NCBI RefSeq assembly: GCF_003094615.1
Contig: NZ_QDKO01000007.1
Coordinates: 52,441-116,440, forward strand
Source of the DNA: Caulobacter radicis
Lineage (GTDB): Bacteria > Pseudomonadota > Alphaproteobacteria > Caulobacterales > Caulobacteraceae
Direction: 5' to 3'
DNA length: 64,000 bases
Made by a program: the position numbers and the translations under genes. Every line of letters begins with the position of its first letter. Within the stretch, counting starts at the first letter, position 1. Positions 45,825 through 55,169 of this stretch are shown here, piece after piece. The notes beneath the pieces are model-generated. The model did not search any database and was not told the origin of the DNA. It saw nothing but the letters and a program-made list of their open reading frames with translations.

Positions 45825-46607
45825 ATGAGCACAGCCGCGCAAGTCCTTGACGCTACTTCCGCGCGTCCTCCGCTGGGCGCCCGCGATGCGAGCTTCCGTT
45901 TGCAGCCTTTGCGGGCGTTTCGCGCCGTCCGTCGGTTGATCGCCGACAAGGAAGACACGGCCCAGGTGTTCGAGGTCATGCGGGCCTTGTCGGGCAAGGC
46001 GATCCCTGACGGCTATGCCCGCCTGCTGAAGACGCCGCAAGGCGGGGCGATCGCCTATCGGCGCGAGGAATTCGCCGACTGGCTGTCGGACGAGGCCTGG
46101 CTGGCGCAGTTCCAGCCGGGGACGGTGGGCGCGGCCTATCGTGACTTCATCGCCCCGCGCGGCCTGACCGCCGAAGGCCTGGCCGAGGAGAGCCGCAAGG
46201 TCGCCGACGCCGACATGGACGCGGCCCACCCCTTGCTGTGGTACGCTCGCCGCCTTCGCGACGTGCACGACGTCTGGCACGTTCTGACCGGCTATGGCAC
46301 CGACGCGCTGGGCGAGGTCTGCGTGGTGGCCTTCTCCTATGCCCAGACCCGCAGCCTGGGTTTTGCCCTGATCGCCCTGGCCGGGGCCCGGGAGTTCCGC
46401 CGCCTGAAGGATGGCCAGCCCTACGGCAAGGCGGTGCGCGAGGCCTGGCGGGCCGGGCGCAAGGCCGCCTGGCTGCCCGAGGTCGACTATCCGGCCCTGT
46501 TCGCCATGCCGCTCGAAGAGGCGCGGCGAACCTTGAAGATCAAGCCGCCGGCCACCTACCAGGCCATTCCGCAGGACCTGCGCACGCATTACCAGCGGGC
46601 CGCCTGA
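45825..46607 (+). CDS. COQ4-like ubiquinone biosynthesis protein
   Basis: A 260-residue protein of the Coq4 family. The family motif H-D-x-x-H-x(11)-E is intact: His148-Asp149, His152 and Glu164 in HDVWHVLTGYGTDALGE, which hold a divalent metal in Coq4 and take part in the oxidative decarboxylation of ubiquinone head-group precursors. The rest is helical, with a Tyr/Arg-rich C-terminal part (LKIKPPATYQAIPQDLR) as in bacterial members. Cytosolic or membrane-peripheral. It is divergent from the RHH gene and may be controlled with it. Identification of the family is firm; exact role in bacteria is inferred. Confidence 0.88.
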   Translation: MSTAAQVLDATSARPPLGARDASFRLQPLRAFRAVRRLIADKEDTAQVFEVMRALSGKAIPDGYARLLKTPQGGAIAYRREEFADWLSDEAWLAQFQPGTVGAAYRDFIAPRGLTAEGLAEESRKVADADMDAAHPLLWYARRLRDVHDVWHVLTGYGTDALGEVCVVAFSYAQTRSLGFALIALAGAREFRRLKDGQPYGKAVREAWRAGRKAAWLPEVDYPALFAMPLEEARRTLKIKPPATYQAIPQDLRTHYQRAA

Positions 46608-46679
46608 ACCTTAGCAATTTCGCTTGTTCTCCCTGAGCGCGCGGCGTTAGCCTTCCTGCAATCAAAACGGGAGGTTTCG

Positions 46680-48488
46680 ATGTCGCGTCGCCTTTGGTCC
46701 GCCGCTTCCATCCTGGCTTTGGCGCTCGTTTCGGCCCCGGCCTGGTCCCAGGTCCAGCCGCCCCAGGACGAGCAGGACGTCCATGAAGTGGTCGTCACCG
46801 GCATGCGGGTGCGCCAGGGCGGCGCCCAGGACATCAACCACTTCAGGGGCGAGGCGGCCGCGAGCCGGATGCCGCAGCCCGACACCCTGACGCCCGAGGG
46901 ACTGATGGGCGGCTACGATCTCAGGATCCCCGGCCAGGAGGCCTGCGTGCGGGTGCTGTGCATCACGGGCGAGGCCATGCGCGCCGAGCTGCCGCTGTCG
47001 CCGGCCGACAAGATTCTGGTGGGGCTGGGCTTCGATAGCGGCGTCGACGCCAAGACCTGGAAGCGCGCGCCGCTGAACCTGGTGGCCGTGGTCGACAAGT
47101 CCGGCTCGATGCAGGGCGGACCGCTGATGCGGGTGCGCGAAAGCCTGCACCAGATCCTGGAGCAGCTGCGTCCCGGAGACCAGCTGAGCATCGTGCTGTA
47201 CGGCGACCGCTCGTATCGCCACCTGGAGCCGACGGTGATCGGCGACAAGCGCGCCGCCATTCGCCTGGCTATCGACGCCATCGAGAGCGCGGGCTCGACC
47301 AACATGGAGGCGGGCCTGAAGGTCGGCTACGAGACCGCCTTCGCCACCCGCGACGGCTTCAAGGGCGTCACCCGGGTGATGTTGTTCACCGACGAACAGC
47401 CCAATGTCGGCCGCACCGATGCGCAGAGCTTCATGGGCATGGCCAGGGAGGCCTCGCACAAGGGCGTCGGCCTGACGACCATCGGGGTGGGCACGCAGTT
47501 CGACGCGCCCCTGGCGACCAAGGTCTCCAGCGTGCGCGGCGGCAATCTCTACTTCCTGCGCGACAAGGCCGACGTCGAGACCGTGTTCGCCGCCAAGCTG
47601 GACACCATGGTTTCCGAACTGGCCTACGACCTGACGCTGACGCTCAAGGCGCGGCCGGGCTACCGGATCAGCGGCGTCTACGGCGTGCCGGGCGACGAGT
47701 TGAAGTCGGGGCCGGACGGAGCTGTGTCGATGACCGTGCCGACCGCCTTCCTCAGCACCGAGGGCGGCGGGCTGTTCGTGTCCCTGGCCAAGGACGCGGG
47801 CGGCGCCTTCCTTCCCGAGCCCCGCCTGGAGCCGGGCCAGCGCCTGCTCGACGTCGACCTGAACTATATCGCCGCCGCCGACGGAACCGAGGCTCGGCAG
47901 GTCTTGGCCGTGGCCGCGCCCGTGGGGCAGGCGTCGGACGGCCTGAAGCTGGGCCATCTTCTGCTCGACGAGTTCCAGTCGCTGCACCGCGCCGCCACCC
48001 TGCACCACAAGGACGGCGACGAGGAGGGAACCTACCAGGTGCTGCGCGGCTTCGACGGCCGCCTGCGGGCCCAGGCCGATCCGCGGCTCGAGCCCGAGCG
48101 CAGGCTGGTGGCCGAGATGCTGACGCGGGCGGCCTTCCTGGCGGGCTACGCCGGCGAGGCCAGGGCCGAAGGGCCTGTGAACCTGCTGGGCGCCTGGACG
48201 GTGGCGCGGGTCGACGGCGATGGCCAGATCGACGTTCGGCGCGGTGACCAGCTGCGCTTCAACGAGGATGTGCTGGTGGTCAGCCGCCTGAAGCGTGGCG
48301 CGTTCACGGCCGACAATCCCGAGGGCTACGAGGCGAACGAAGACCAGGTGGCCCTGACGGAGTCCCAGCTCGTCTTCGACTACCGCGTGGCCAAGGACGG
48401 GTCGCTGATCCTCACCCACGATCGCCTGGATCTGCGGCTGGTGTTGAAGCGAACGCCGCGTACGGTCGAGGCGGCCTCGGTCGGCTGA
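46680..48488 (+). CDS. Von Willebrand factor A domain protein, secreted
   Basis: A 602-residue exported protein. Residues 1-23 are a signal peptide ending AWSQV. Then comes DVHEVVVTGMRVRQGG, which looks like the TonB-box/plug start of TonB receptors but stands alone. A VWA domain of residues about 130-310 has the metal site in VVDKSGSMQGG (Asp139, Ser141, Ser143) and LFTDEQPNVG. The C-terminal 280 residues form beta-rich repeats. Related proteins in alphaproteobacteria are annotated as YfbK-type von Willebrand proteins. Surface or periplasmic binding role likely; partner unknown. GGGAGG lies before the ATG. Confidence 0.87.
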   Translation: MSRRLWSAASILALALVSAPAWSQVQPPQDEQDVHEVVVTGMRVRQGGAQDINHFRGEAAASRMPQPDTLTPEGLMGGYDLRIPGQEACVRVLCITGEAMRAELPLSPADKILVGLGFDSGVDAKTWKRAPLNLVAVVDKSGSMQGGPLMRVRESLHQILEQLRPGDQLSIVLYGDRSYRHLEPTVIGDKRAAIRLAIDAIESAGSTNMEAGLKVGYETAFATRDGFKGVTRVMLFTDEQPNVGRTDAQSFMGMAREASHKGVGLTTIGVGTQFDAPLATKVSSVRGGNLYFLRDKADVETVFAAKLDTMVSELAYDLTLTLKARPGYRISGVYGVPGDELKSGPDGAVSMTVPTAFLSTEGGGLFVSLAKDAGGAFLPEPRLEPGQRLLDVDLNYIAAADGTEARQVLAVAAPVGQASDGLKLGHLLLDEFQSLHRAATLHHKDGDEEGTYQVLRGFDGRLRAQADPRLEPERRLVAEMLTRAAFLAGYAGEARAEGPVNLLGAWTVARVDGDGQIDVRRGDQLRFNEDVLVVSRLKRGAFTADNPEGYEANEDQVALTESQLVFDYRVAKDGSLILTHDRLDLRLVLKRTPRTVEAASVG

Positions 48489-48491
48489 GGT

Positions 48492-49424
48492 TCAGCCGGC
48501 CCGCTCGTCGGCCGCCGCGTAGCGGGCGATGGACGGGTCGGCGGCCACGGCCTCGAGGATCCAGTCGCGGAAGGCGGCGATCTTGCGCACGCGTCTGCGC
48601 TCTTCCGGATAGACCAGCCAGTAGCCGCCGCCGTAGTGCGGCGCGATGTCGAACGGCTGCACCAGGCGCCCCGAGGCGATCTCGGCCGCGAAGAAGATCG
48701 GCGAGCCCACGGCCAGGCCCTGGCCGGCCAGCGCCGAGGCCACTTCGATCGACTGGGCGTCGGCCGCCAGGCGCGGGGCCTCGGGGTTCTGCGGCGGCGC
48801 GACGCCGGCGGCGCGGAACCACACCTCCCACTCGCGGGAGGCGCCGATGCGTGGCGCGTTCAGCAGGTCGGCGGGGCGCTCGAACGGTCCATGCCGCGCC
48901 AGGAACTCGGGCGAGCAGAGGGCGGTCTGGACGAAGGGCATCAGGAAGTGGGCGGCCAGACCCGGCCACTGGCCATCGCCGGCGCGCAGGCCCAGGTCCG
49001 CCTCGCCGCGATCAAGGTCGCGCAGGACGTGGCTGCCCTCCAGCCGCACGGCGATCATCGGGTGGGCCAGCTGGAACGCGCCCAGGCGCGCGGCCAGCCA
49101 GTGGTTGGCCAGGCTCTGCATGGTGGTGATCGCCAGCACGCCCTGGTCGGCCTCGACCAGGTCCGACAGCGCCGCGCGCAGCAGGCCCATGGACTCGGTG
49201 GCGGCGCGCGCCAGTCGCTCGCCGGCGGGGGTCAGGTCGACCTCGCGCACCTTGCGCACGAACAGCGGCTGGCCCAGCCGTTGCTCCAGCGTCTTCACCT
49301 GCCAGCTGACCGCGGCCTGGGTGACGCCCAGCTCGTCGGCGGCGCGCGTGAAGCTCTTCAGCCGGGCGGCGGCCTCGAACACGCGAATGGCGCCGAGCGA
49401 ATATGAAGCGAGGATGTCAGCCAT
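48492..49424 (-). CDS. LysR-family transcriptional regulator, GcvA-like
   Basis: A 310-residue LysR-type regulator. The N-terminal winged helix reads LGAIRVFEAAARLKSFTRAADELGVTQAAVSWQVKTLEQRLGQPLFVRKVREVDLTPAGERL, with the classical helix-turn-helix. The effector domain (residues about 90-300) starts GVLAITTMQSLANHWLAARLGAFQLAHPMIAVRLEGSHVLRDLDRGEADLGLRAGDG and has IGVSREWEVWFRAAGV features of the GcvA/TrpI subgroup, which control amino acid or beta-lactamase genes. It is divergent from a 54-codon ORF (95 bases between starts), the gene LysR regulators usually control. Effector unknown. Confidence 0.93.
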   Translation of the reverse strand: MADILASYSLGAIRVFEAAARLKSFTRAADELGVTQAAVSWQVKTLEQRLGQPLFVRKVREVDLTPAGERLARAATESMGLLRAALSDLVEADQGVLAITTMQSLANHWLAARLGAFQLAHPMIAVRLEGSHVLRDLDRGEADLGLRAGDGQWPGLAAHFLMPFVQTALCSPEFLARHGPFERPADLLNAPRIGASREWEVWFRAAGVAPPQNPEAPRLAADAQSIEVASALAGQGLAVGSPIFFAAEIASGRLVQPFDIAPHYGGGYWLVYPEERRRVRKIAAFRDWILEAVAADPSIARYAAADERAG

Positions 49425-49519
49425 AAGTCTGGCTTATCCATAACTCAACGAACCGCGTTTGTCGCGCGCCTCGATCAGGCCGATCTTCCCTGTGTCGCCG
49501 GGGAACAGGAGATGCGGCC

Positions 49520-49684
49520 ATGGAAGAGTTCCACAAGACCCATAAGGAAACCACGTTCGGCTGGGTGTGGGCGATCGAGCGCCTGATCGCCGCCTGGAAG
49601 CGGATGGGCGAGGTCCAGGCGCCGCCGGTCGTCGGCTGCTGCGACAGCCTGCCCAAGGGCGCGCGCTATCTGGTTCCGCGGTGA
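49520..49684 (+). CDS. Small ORF (54 codons) divergent from the LysR gene
   Basis: A 54-residue open frame, MEEFHKTHKETTFGWVWAIERL onward, ending GARYLVPR. GGAG lies eight bases before the ATG. The sequence contains FGWVWAIERLIAAW, an amphipathic stretch, and VVGCCDSLPKG with a Cys pair. Its position divergent from a LysR regulator, and coding-like composition, suggest a real gene that is the regulator's target. No family recognised. It is followed at once by the convergent gene of the hypothetical membrane protein. Below the usual length cut-off, so confidence is moderate. Confidence 0.55.
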   Translation: MEEFHKTHKETTFGWVWAIERLIAAWKRMGEVQAPPVVGCCDSLPKGARYLVPR

Positions 49685-49693
49685 GCCTGGCGC

Positions 49694-50254
49694 TCAGCCC
49701 CGGAGGCGACGGAAAAGCACAAGGCCGATGAAGCCGGCCAACAGGGTCGCGGCGGCCGAGATCGCCGTCCGCCAGTGCGCCTTGCGCCGCCGTTCGGCCT
49801 CGCCCAGCGCGGTCAGTTTCGCTTTCTGGTCGTCGGTGCGCAGCAACCAGTCCGAGCCGGATTTTGCGCCCAGCAACACAAGCCTGGGCGCGGCGCCCTG
49901 GCCTTCGATCCGTTCGTAATAACGCACGGTGGCGTAGCGGCCTGAATGGTCGCCGACCTTTCCGCCGCCGTTCAGGCAATCGTCAGGCACCGCGCCGGTC
50001 GGCCGGCAGCGCAGGCGCAGGCGGTGTCCGTCGACTGTCTCGAATTCGTAGCCGTCGGCCCGAGGCGCATCGGTGGCGGTCTTGAAGACGCCGATGGTCA
50101 GGACCGTTCGTTCGCGGGGCGGCGGGTTCCAGGCCGGATCGACCGGTGTCGCCCAATCCCAGATCGCGTTCCAGGCGATGACGGCGACCAGCACCGGCGC
50201 GAAGCGGAACGCCAGGGCCTGGAACGGCCAGGGAGACCGGGGCTGCCCGGTCAT
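49694..50254 (-). CDS. Hypothetical membrane protein (tandem paralogue B)
   Basis: A 186-residue protein with an N-terminal transmembrane segment (FRFAPVLVAVIAWNAIWDWA) and a C-terminal one (AISAAATLLAGFIGLVLF). The part between, on the periplasmic side, reads DPAWNPPPRERTVLTIGVFKTATDA, HRLRLRCRPTGAVPDDCLNGGGKVGDHSGRYATVRYYE and RLVLLGAKSGSDWLLRTDDQK; the two Cys of RCRP and DCLNG are conserved with the neighbour. It is paralogous to the gene at 50251 and overlaps it by ATGA, so the pair arose by tandem duplication. No family recognised. Confidence 0.8.
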   Translation of the reverse strand: MTGQPRSPWPFQALAFRFAPVLVAVIAWNAIWDWATPVDPAWNPPPRERTVLTIGVFKTATDAPRADGYEFETVDGHRLRLRCRPTGAVPDDCLNGGGKVGDHSGRYATVRYYERIEGQGAAPRLVLLGAKSGSDWLLRTDDQKAKLTALGEAERRRKAHWRTAISAAATLLAGFIGLVLFRRLRG

Positions 50255-50883
50255 TTGGCCGATGGAGCGGGACGACGCGCCTTGCGACGCACCACATCGA
50301 AGATCATGGCGGCGATCACGGAGAGGATGATCGCGCCCGTGAACGACGTCACGGCGCGGGGAGAAACCTCGTTGCGCCTTTGGCTCGCCGCGCCGGCGGC
50401 CAGCCGATCGGCCTGGTCCTCGGGGGAAAGAATCCAGCGCCGCCCGGCGTTGGCGCTCAGCAGGATGCGTTCGGGTTCGCCGCCGAAGGCGCCGGGCAGT
50501 TCGTAGTAGCGTAGGCTGACGCGCTGGCCTGAGTAGTCGCCCAGGCGACCGCGTCCGGCCAGGCAGTTGTCCCGGGTGGTCGGCGATGCGTCGGCATAGG
50601 GCGTGCAGCGCAGGCGCAGGTGGCCGCCGCCAAGGCTTACGAAGTCATAGCCGCGCGGCTGGAAGGCGTCGGTGCTGCTGGCGAAGACGCCGCTGGCGAT
50701 GAGAGTCTGATTGCGCGGCGGCGGCGACCAGGCTGGATCCAGCGGGATCATCCAGTTCCAGAACAGATGGCAGCCGATCAGCAGCGCGCCGACCACACCG
50801 GCATAGATCGCCGCTTCCGCCCACTTTCGTTGGCCGGAGGTGAAGGATTCCGCCCTTGGGTTGCGGTGGAAAGGCTCGGTCAT
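50251..50883 (-). CDS. Hypothetical membrane protein (tandem paralogue A)
   Basis: A 210-residue protein of the same layout as its neighbour: transmembrane helix (EAAIYAGVVGALLIGCHLFWNW), then PLDPAWSPPPRNQTLIASGVFASSTDA, HLRLRCTPYADASPTTRDNCLAGRGRLGDYSGQRVSLRYYE, ILLSANAGRRWILSPEDQA and a second helix near the C-terminus. The shared blocks (DPAWxPPPR, LRLRC, DxCLxGxGxxGDxSG, RYYE, LLxAxxGxxWxL) define an unnamed family. Its ATG overlaps the stop of the DUF4169 gene and its stop overlaps the second paralogue, so three genes are coupled. Confidence 0.8.
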   Translation of the reverse strand: MTEPFHRNPRAESFTSGQRKWAEAAIYAGVVGALLIGCHLFWNWMIPLDPAWSPPPRNQTLIASGVFASSTDAFQPRGYDFVSLGGGHLRLRCTPYADASPTTRDNCLAGRGRLGDYSGQRVSLRYYELPGAFGGEPERILLSANAGRRWILSPEDQADRLAAGAASQRRNEVSPRAVTSFTGAIILSVIAAMIFDVVRRKARRPAPSAK

Positions 50884-51056
50884 TCCTCGCGCTTGGCGCC
50901 GTCGAGCCCGCGCGAAAGCTTTTCGGCCCGCGCCGCGTCGAGCGTCTTTTCCGCCTTGGTGCGGCCGAAGCGGGCGCGGTTCTCGGCGGCGGTCTGCTTG
51001 GCGTCGGTCTTGGCCTTGGCCTTGCGGGCGTGGTTGAGGTTGAGGATCTCGGCCAT
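50880..51056 (-). CDS. DUF4169 family small protein
   Basis: A 58-residue highly charged protein, MAEILNLNHARKAKAKTDAK, then QTAAENRARFGRTKAEKTLD, ending LDGAKREE. The order N-x-A-R-K-x-K-A ... A-x-N-R-A-R-F-G-R-T-K-A-E is the DUF4169 signature. Cytosolic, helical, function unknown. It overlaps the first membrane paralogue by ATGA and lies 18 bases after the DUF6807 gene stop (the stop of the latter is at 51074), all on the minus strand, so it belongs to a run of coupled genes from GST to the second paralogue. Too short for many gene finders. Confidence 0.85.
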   Translation of the reverse strand: MAEILNLNHARKAKAKTDAKQTAAENRARFGRTKAEKTLDAARAEKLSRGLDGAKREE

Positions 51057-51073
51057 GGTGATCGGGTCGTTGT

Positions 51074-52000
51074 TCAGGTCTTGGGCTTGGCGGCCGGAGC
51101 AGGGGCGGGCGCGCGCTTGCTGGCCGGACGGATGACGAGGGTTTCCTGCAGGCGCAGGCTTTCACCCTTCTTGATCACATAAGGCGCGCGGCCGGGAAAG
51201 ACGCAGTTCTGCATCGACAGCTCGTTGCGCAGGATCCAGCGGGTGACCGGCTTGCCGTTGGCCTTGCAGCTCAGGCCCACGGTCCAGGCCGGGACGCCCG
51301 GCGCCCCAGAGGGGGAAGACCAGGCGAAGCCCATGGCCTTGCCGGCCTCGACCGGTTCGTTCTGGGCTTTGACCTGCTTGCCGTCCGAGCCGAACACCAG
51401 GGCGTCGGGCCGGATCAGGCGGATCGAGAAGCCGCCATAGCCCTTGACGTCGTTGCTGCCGCCCAGCGCCAGGCTGTCGGTGCGGGCGGTGATGGTGGTG
51501 TCGAACTCGATCCGCCGCGCGCCGCCCTTCAGCGGATGGACGATGATCGAGGTCGTCTCGGCAGCCGCATAGACCACTTCGGGCCCGGAATTGACCAGCC
51601 AGTCGGCCTTGATGGTCAGCTTGCCGCGCCCGGCGCCGTCGCCCTCGAAGCTGCGGTCGTGGATGTTGAAGGAGAGGCCCTGCATGAACCAGCCGTCGCC
51701 GATGCTCTTGCCGTCGACCAGCACCTGGTGCCAGCTCCAGAAGGCCCCTCGCTGGTGCAGGTGATCGGCGGGCCGGTCCTCGGTCAGCACCGTGCCGTCG
51801 GGCGCGTATAGCGGATGCACGTAGTTGGAGCGGCCCGGCTCCTTGGCCGGGTCCAGCGGCTTGGTGCGATAGACCAGCACCGTCTTGCCGTCCTCGGTGA
51901 CGGTCAGGGCGTCGTCGCTGAGCACAGCGTCGATGCGGCCGGCCAGAGCCGGCGTGGCGGCGCTGAAGAGGATGGCGGCGGCGAGAGCGGCTTTTCTCAA
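51074..52000 (-). CDS. DUF6807 (PmoA-like) family secreted protein
   Basis: A 308-residue protein starting with TTG at 52000, which overlaps the GST stop as TTGA and is preceded by AAGGA; no ATG fits the signal peptide (residues 1-20, RKAALAAAILFSAATPALA). The body reads NYVHPLYAPDGTVLTEDRPADHLHQRGAFWSWHQV and DGWFMQGLSF, the characteristic N-P-Y..HH..H-x-G motif of DUF6807, seen in secreted proteins near carbohydrate catabolic genes; SIRLIRPDALVFG follows. The fold is a beta-sandwich like aldose epimerases. C-terminus is a Pro/Ala/Lys tail. Function unknown. Confidence 0.82.
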   Translation of the reverse strand: MRKAALAAAILFSAATPALAGRIDAVLSDDALTVTEDGKTVLVYRTKPLDPAKEPGRSNYVHPLYAPDGTVLTEDRPADHLHQRGAFWSWHQVLVDGKSIGDGWFMQGLSFNIHDRSFEGDGAGRGKLTIKADWLVNSGPEVVYAAAETTSIIVHPLKGGARRIEFDTTITARTDSLALGGSNDVKGYGGFSIRLIRPDALVFGSDGKQVKAQNEPVEAGKAMGFAWSSPSGAPGVPAWTVGLSCKANGKPVTRWILRNELSMQNCVFPGRAPYVIKKGESLRLQETLVIRPASKRAPAPAPAAKPKT

Positions 52001-52584
52001 GACAGGTCGTCCTTGGCGAACGCCCGGGCGAGGGCGGGGCGGGCGTTGGCGCGGGCCAGCCAGTCGTCATAGACCGCATGGGGCGGCAGCATCTGGCGCG
52101 CGAACTGCAACAGGCTGACGAACAGGATGTCGGCGGCCGAGAACTGCTCGCCCAGCAGCCAGGGCTGCTTTTCCAGGGTGGTGCGCAGGCGCTCGTCCAG
52201 GGCCGCGTACTGGGCCTTGTCCTGGTCGTCCTGCCGCTGCTTCCAGAGATTGGTCACCGCCGGCTCCAGCACCCCGGCGTAGTAGGCCAGCCACGACAGG
52301 TAGGGTCCGCGATGCGGGTCGCTGATCATGGGCCCCAGGCCCGCGGTGGGGAACTTGTCGGTCAGGTAGAGGGCGATGGCGGCGCTTTCGGTGATCAGCA
52401 CGCCTTCGTCGAGCAGGGCCGGCACCTGGCCGTGCGGGTGGGGATTGCGCGGGTCGCGCGCGCCCGTGCCGCTCATGCTGCGGAAGATGTCGACCTTCTC
52501 GATGCGGTAGGGCGCGCCCAGCTCCTCCAGCAGCCAGAGGAAGCGCGTCGAGCGCGATCGCGGAGCGTGGAAGAGGGTGAGCAT
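51997..52584 (-). CDS. Glutathione S-transferase family protein
   Basis: A 195-residue GST. The N-terminal thioredoxin-like domain reads MLTLFHAPRSRSTRFLWLLEELGAPYRIEKVDI, with Ser11-x-Ser/Arg near the usual catalytic Ser/Tyr position, then HPHGQVPALLDEGVLITESAAIALYLTDKFP, the GSH-binding cis-Pro and Glu-Ser. The helical domain contains WLLGEQFSAADILFVSLLQFARQ. These enzymes conjugate or reduce electrophiles with glutathione. It is the first gene of the coupled minus-strand run that ends with the two membrane paralogues. The ATG at 52584 fits the family's start; a longer frame upstream is antisense. Confidence 0.9.
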   Translation of the reverse strand: MLTLFHAPRSRSTRFLWLLEELGAPYRIEKVDIFRSMSGTGARDPRNPHPHGQVPALLDEGVLITESAAIALYLTDKFPTAGLGPMISDPHRGPYLSWLAYYAGVLEPAVTNLWKQRQDDQDKAQYAALDERLRTTLEKQPWLLGEQFSAADILFVSLLQFARQMLPPHAVYDDWLARANARPALARAFAKDDLS

Positions 52585-52738
52585 GACGCGTCTCCTTGAA
52601 CCGCTTGGCCTCGCGGTCTTGCCGGCGAACGTAAGGCGAACGAAGGGGCTCGGCAATCGGGAAACCAATGGTCGCCCACAGCCGTTTGAAGCCCCATGAC
52701 GGCGCGGTGGAGGCGCCGACGATGGGAGGACATGTCCG

Positions 52739-52975
52739 ATGATGGATGCATCTCTGATCCGCGAGCATCTCGAGGTGGTCGGTTCCGACGGCAAGCATGT
52801 CGGCCGGGTCGACCACGTGGTCGGCACGGAGATCGAACTGACCAAGCTCGACCTGGGCTCGGGCCTCAAGCACCACATGATCCCGCTGTCGTGGGTCGAC
52901 TATGTCGACGACGACGCGGTGCACCTCAGCATGACCCGCGATGACGCCAAGGCCGGCTGGCGCGAGAAGCACTGA
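52739..52975 (+). CDS. DUF2171 family small protein
   Basis: A 78-residue protein: ASLIREHLEVVGSDGKHVGRVDHVVGTEIELTKLDLGSGLKHHMIPLSWVDYVDDDAVHLSM is the complete DUF2171 sequence, a small PRC-barrel-like fold. Function unknown; relatives are often stress- or stationary-phase-linked. GGGAGGA lies upstream; the first ATG at 52739 is kept, with the next Met one codon later equally possible. It is divergent from the GST gene and convergent with aspC across that gene's terminator. Confidence 0.85.
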   Translation: MMDASLIREHLEVVGSDGKHVGRVDHVVGTEIELTKLDLGSGLKHHMIPLSWVDYVDDDAVHLSMTRDDAKAGWREKH

Positions 52976-52997
52976 GGGCGCAGCTCGGCCAATGAAA

Positions 52998-53023
52998 AAG
53001 CCGCGGCCCAGGGACCGCGGCTT
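52998..53023 (-). terminator. Terminator of the aminotransferase gene
   Basis: AAGCCGCGG pairs with CCGCGGCTT around an 8-base loop. Read on the minus strand it is followed by TTTTTCATT, so it serves aspC. Confidence 0.88.
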
Positions 53024-53049
53024 CGTCGTTTCCGGACGGGCCGGAAAGC

Positions 53050-54282
<1,233 letters not shown>

Positions 54283-54539
54283 TCAGGATTGCGGCGGTCT
54301 TTACGCCCGACCCCCTCGCGGCGCAACGCGGGAGGGGCCGCAAAGCGCCGCTTCTTGCCAGTTTGTGGCGGCCGCGCTACCGCTACCATCGAAGAACAAG
54401 GTTCCGCCGCGCGCACGACGGAACCCCGCGTCGGGGGACGTGGTCGGAGCATTTTCGACAATCCCCCAGGGAAGGAGACGGCCGTTCGTCCGCATCGCGC
54501 GGGCGAGCAAGATCATGCCTTTCGGAAGGGGGAAGCCAC

Positions 54540-55124
54540 ATGAAGAAGACGATTCTCGGAGCCGCCGTCGCGGCGCTCGCCCTGTCGCTGTCCGCGCCGG
54601 TCGCCACGGCGGCTGACGAGGGAATCATGAAGTACGCCATCAACAAGCCGTCGACGGCCTGGAACGTCTACGGGCCCGGCCAGACCAACGCCTATGTCAA
54701 GGACAAGGCCGTGGTCGGCGGCGGCGGGGTGCGGGTGGTGGTCGCCACGCCCGATCCGGCGGCGGCCTGGCGGGTGTCGGGCAGCCAGGCGGTCAACGGC
54801 AAGATCACCAAGGGCGACGTCATCACCGTGGCCTTCTGGGCCAAGGCCGAGGCGGTGGACGGCGGCGCGCCGGCCGCCACCGTGACCAATGTCCGCGTTC
54901 AGCAGTCGGCCGAGCCGTGGGGCGGGATCGTCGAGGGCGGGGCCATCAAGGTCGATAGCCCCGACTGGAAGATCTACACCGTCAGCGGCCGCGCCACGAT
55001 GGACGCCGACAAGGGCGGGGCGGCGGTGTCGCTGCACCTGGGCTCGACGAAGCAGACCGTGGTGCTGGGTCCGTTGTTCGTGCTGGACTTCGGGGCCAAC
55101 TACGATCCGTCGCAGGTGAAGTAG
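54540..55124 (+). CDS. Hypothetical secreted protein, carbohydrate-binding-module-like
   Basis: A 194-residue exported protein. Residues 1-25 are a signal peptide ending TATAA. The rest is beta-rich and resembles a CBM4/9-type jelly roll: YAINKPSTAWNVYGPGQTNAYVKDKAV, AAWRVSGSQAVNGKITKGDVITVAFWAKAEA, then VTNVRVQQSAEPWGGIVEGGAI and VSLHLGSTKQTVVLGPLFVLDFG. Such modules bind polysaccharide, but here no catalytic domain is attached. GGAAGGGGGAAG precedes the ATG at 54540. It is divergent from aspC with 287 bases between starts. Assignment is by pattern only. Confidence 0.75.
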   Translation: MKKTILGAAVAALALSLSAPVATAADEGIMKYAINKPSTAWNVYGPGQTNAYVKDKAVVGGGGVRVVVATPDPAAAWRVSGSQAVNGKITKGDVITVAFWAKAEAVDGGAPAATVTNVRVQQSAEPWGGIVEGGAIKVDSPDWKIYTVSGRATMDADKGGAAVSLHLGSTKQTVVLGPLFVLDFGANYDPSQVK

Positions 55125-55169
55125 GGAGAGCCAGGTCTTCGTACTCGCCCGACCAACATCCCGTAAAAT

